Source: Hymenopus coronatus
Lineage: Eukaryota; Arthropoda; Insecta; Mantodea; Hymenopodidae
Reading direction: 5' to 3'
Assembly: GCA_030762935.1 (NCBI GenBank)
Contig: CM060893.1
Location: forward strand, 14,328,897-14,392,896
DNA length: 64,000 nucleotides
This document shows positions 63,518-64,000 of the stretch, one piece after another. Position numbers and translations under genes: made by a program. The notes beneath the pieces were generated by a model that was not told the origin of the DNA, searched no databases, and saw only the letters and a list, made by a program, of their open reading frames with translations. Position 1 is the first letter of the stretch. Every line of letters starts with the position of its first letter.

Positions 63518-64000
63518 TACTTTCTCTATACAGTGTATAGAGTAAGTATTGTATTCCACCCAAAAAATTGATATCGAGATTTCACCAAAAATACATGTTT
63601 TAGGACCTCCTGAATACACAAAAAGCATTTTTACAAAAAGGTCCGTGTGTGTGTGTGTCTGTTTGTGTGTGTGTGTGTGTGTGTGTCTGTGGACAGCACA
63701 GCTCAAAAACGAAAAAACTGTTAAATATCAAACTTGGTATTTAAGTTTGGTATCTTCCAAGGATGTGACATGAAGATTTTCAAGAAAATCCCCCACCCCC
63801 AACTACCCTTTACATGAAACTTTTCTCAAAAAATTTGATTTTCTTAAAAATGGTCTAATGATTTTGATTAAAATGTTGTATATTAAAGATATTTACCTGA
63901 CAAATAATATGTATATCTTGAATTTTCTAGGAGTAGCCTCTGAAGACTACTTTATTCTGGAGGAATTTTGCATAACTGCTAAACCGCAAGAAATGGACAA
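63518..64000 (+). mobile_element. R0.9 family, cut by window end
   Basis: TACTTTCTCTATACAGTGTA start (a compact perfect palindrome), (GT) slot at 63645-63686, central blocks in order to the last base. Confidence 0.9.

Overview
The window is animal nuclear DNA from a repeat-rich genome, most probably an insect. A cockroach- or termite-like polyneopteran is my guess and is not proven. The grounds are a spliced protein gene with GT-AG introns of several kilobases, abundant degenerate DNA transposons (hAT, mariner/Tc1), LINE and Penelope-like fragments, tRNA-derived SINEs and an AT-rich background. I see no rRNA, functional tRNA gene, CRISPR array or prokaryotic operon.

One host gene dominates. 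WASHC5 (strumpellin, the scaffold subunit of the endosomal WASH complex) lies on the + strand from its start codon at 9445 to a splice donor after 63061. I could place 17 coding exons that join in a single open phase, about 986 codons. The vertebrate protein is close to 1,159 residues, so roughly the last 170 codons lie beyond the window. One intron (after 37767) is GC-AG. The three residues altered in human SPG8 spastic paraplegia are all conserved.

Positions 1-9.3 kb, upstream of the gene, hold a hAT tail, a LINE 3' end with a long trinucleotide tract, an intact Myb/SANT-like ORF (2168-2737, minus) beside an array of GAATCG-type words, a complete but broken hAT element with a perfect 8-bp target duplication (3417-6400), and a second GAATCG-array element (about 8026-9262) ending just before the gene.

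The introns are almost entirely mobile DNA. The commonest component is a non-coding ~0.85-0.9 kb family, here called R0.9, present in more than 20 full or partial copies on both strands, about a fifth of the window by my boundaries. It has subterminal inverted repeats, an internal microsatellite slot, a palindrome at the 5' end, a small hairpin at the 3' end, and inserts in T/A runs with no obvious target duplication. That layout resembles Helentron-associated elements (HINE/DINE-1). Other intronic elements are a second complete hAT (17531-19990), four SINE families, LINE fragments on both strands, Penelope-like GIY-YIG remnants and hairpin modules with a hammerhead-like core, mariner and other DDE transposases, and a remarkable 125-bp hairpin flanked by a 12-bp direct repeat (26050-26229). 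Insertions nest: SINEs sit inside R0.9, mariner and DDE elements, and R0.9 copies split LINEs, which gives an order of events.
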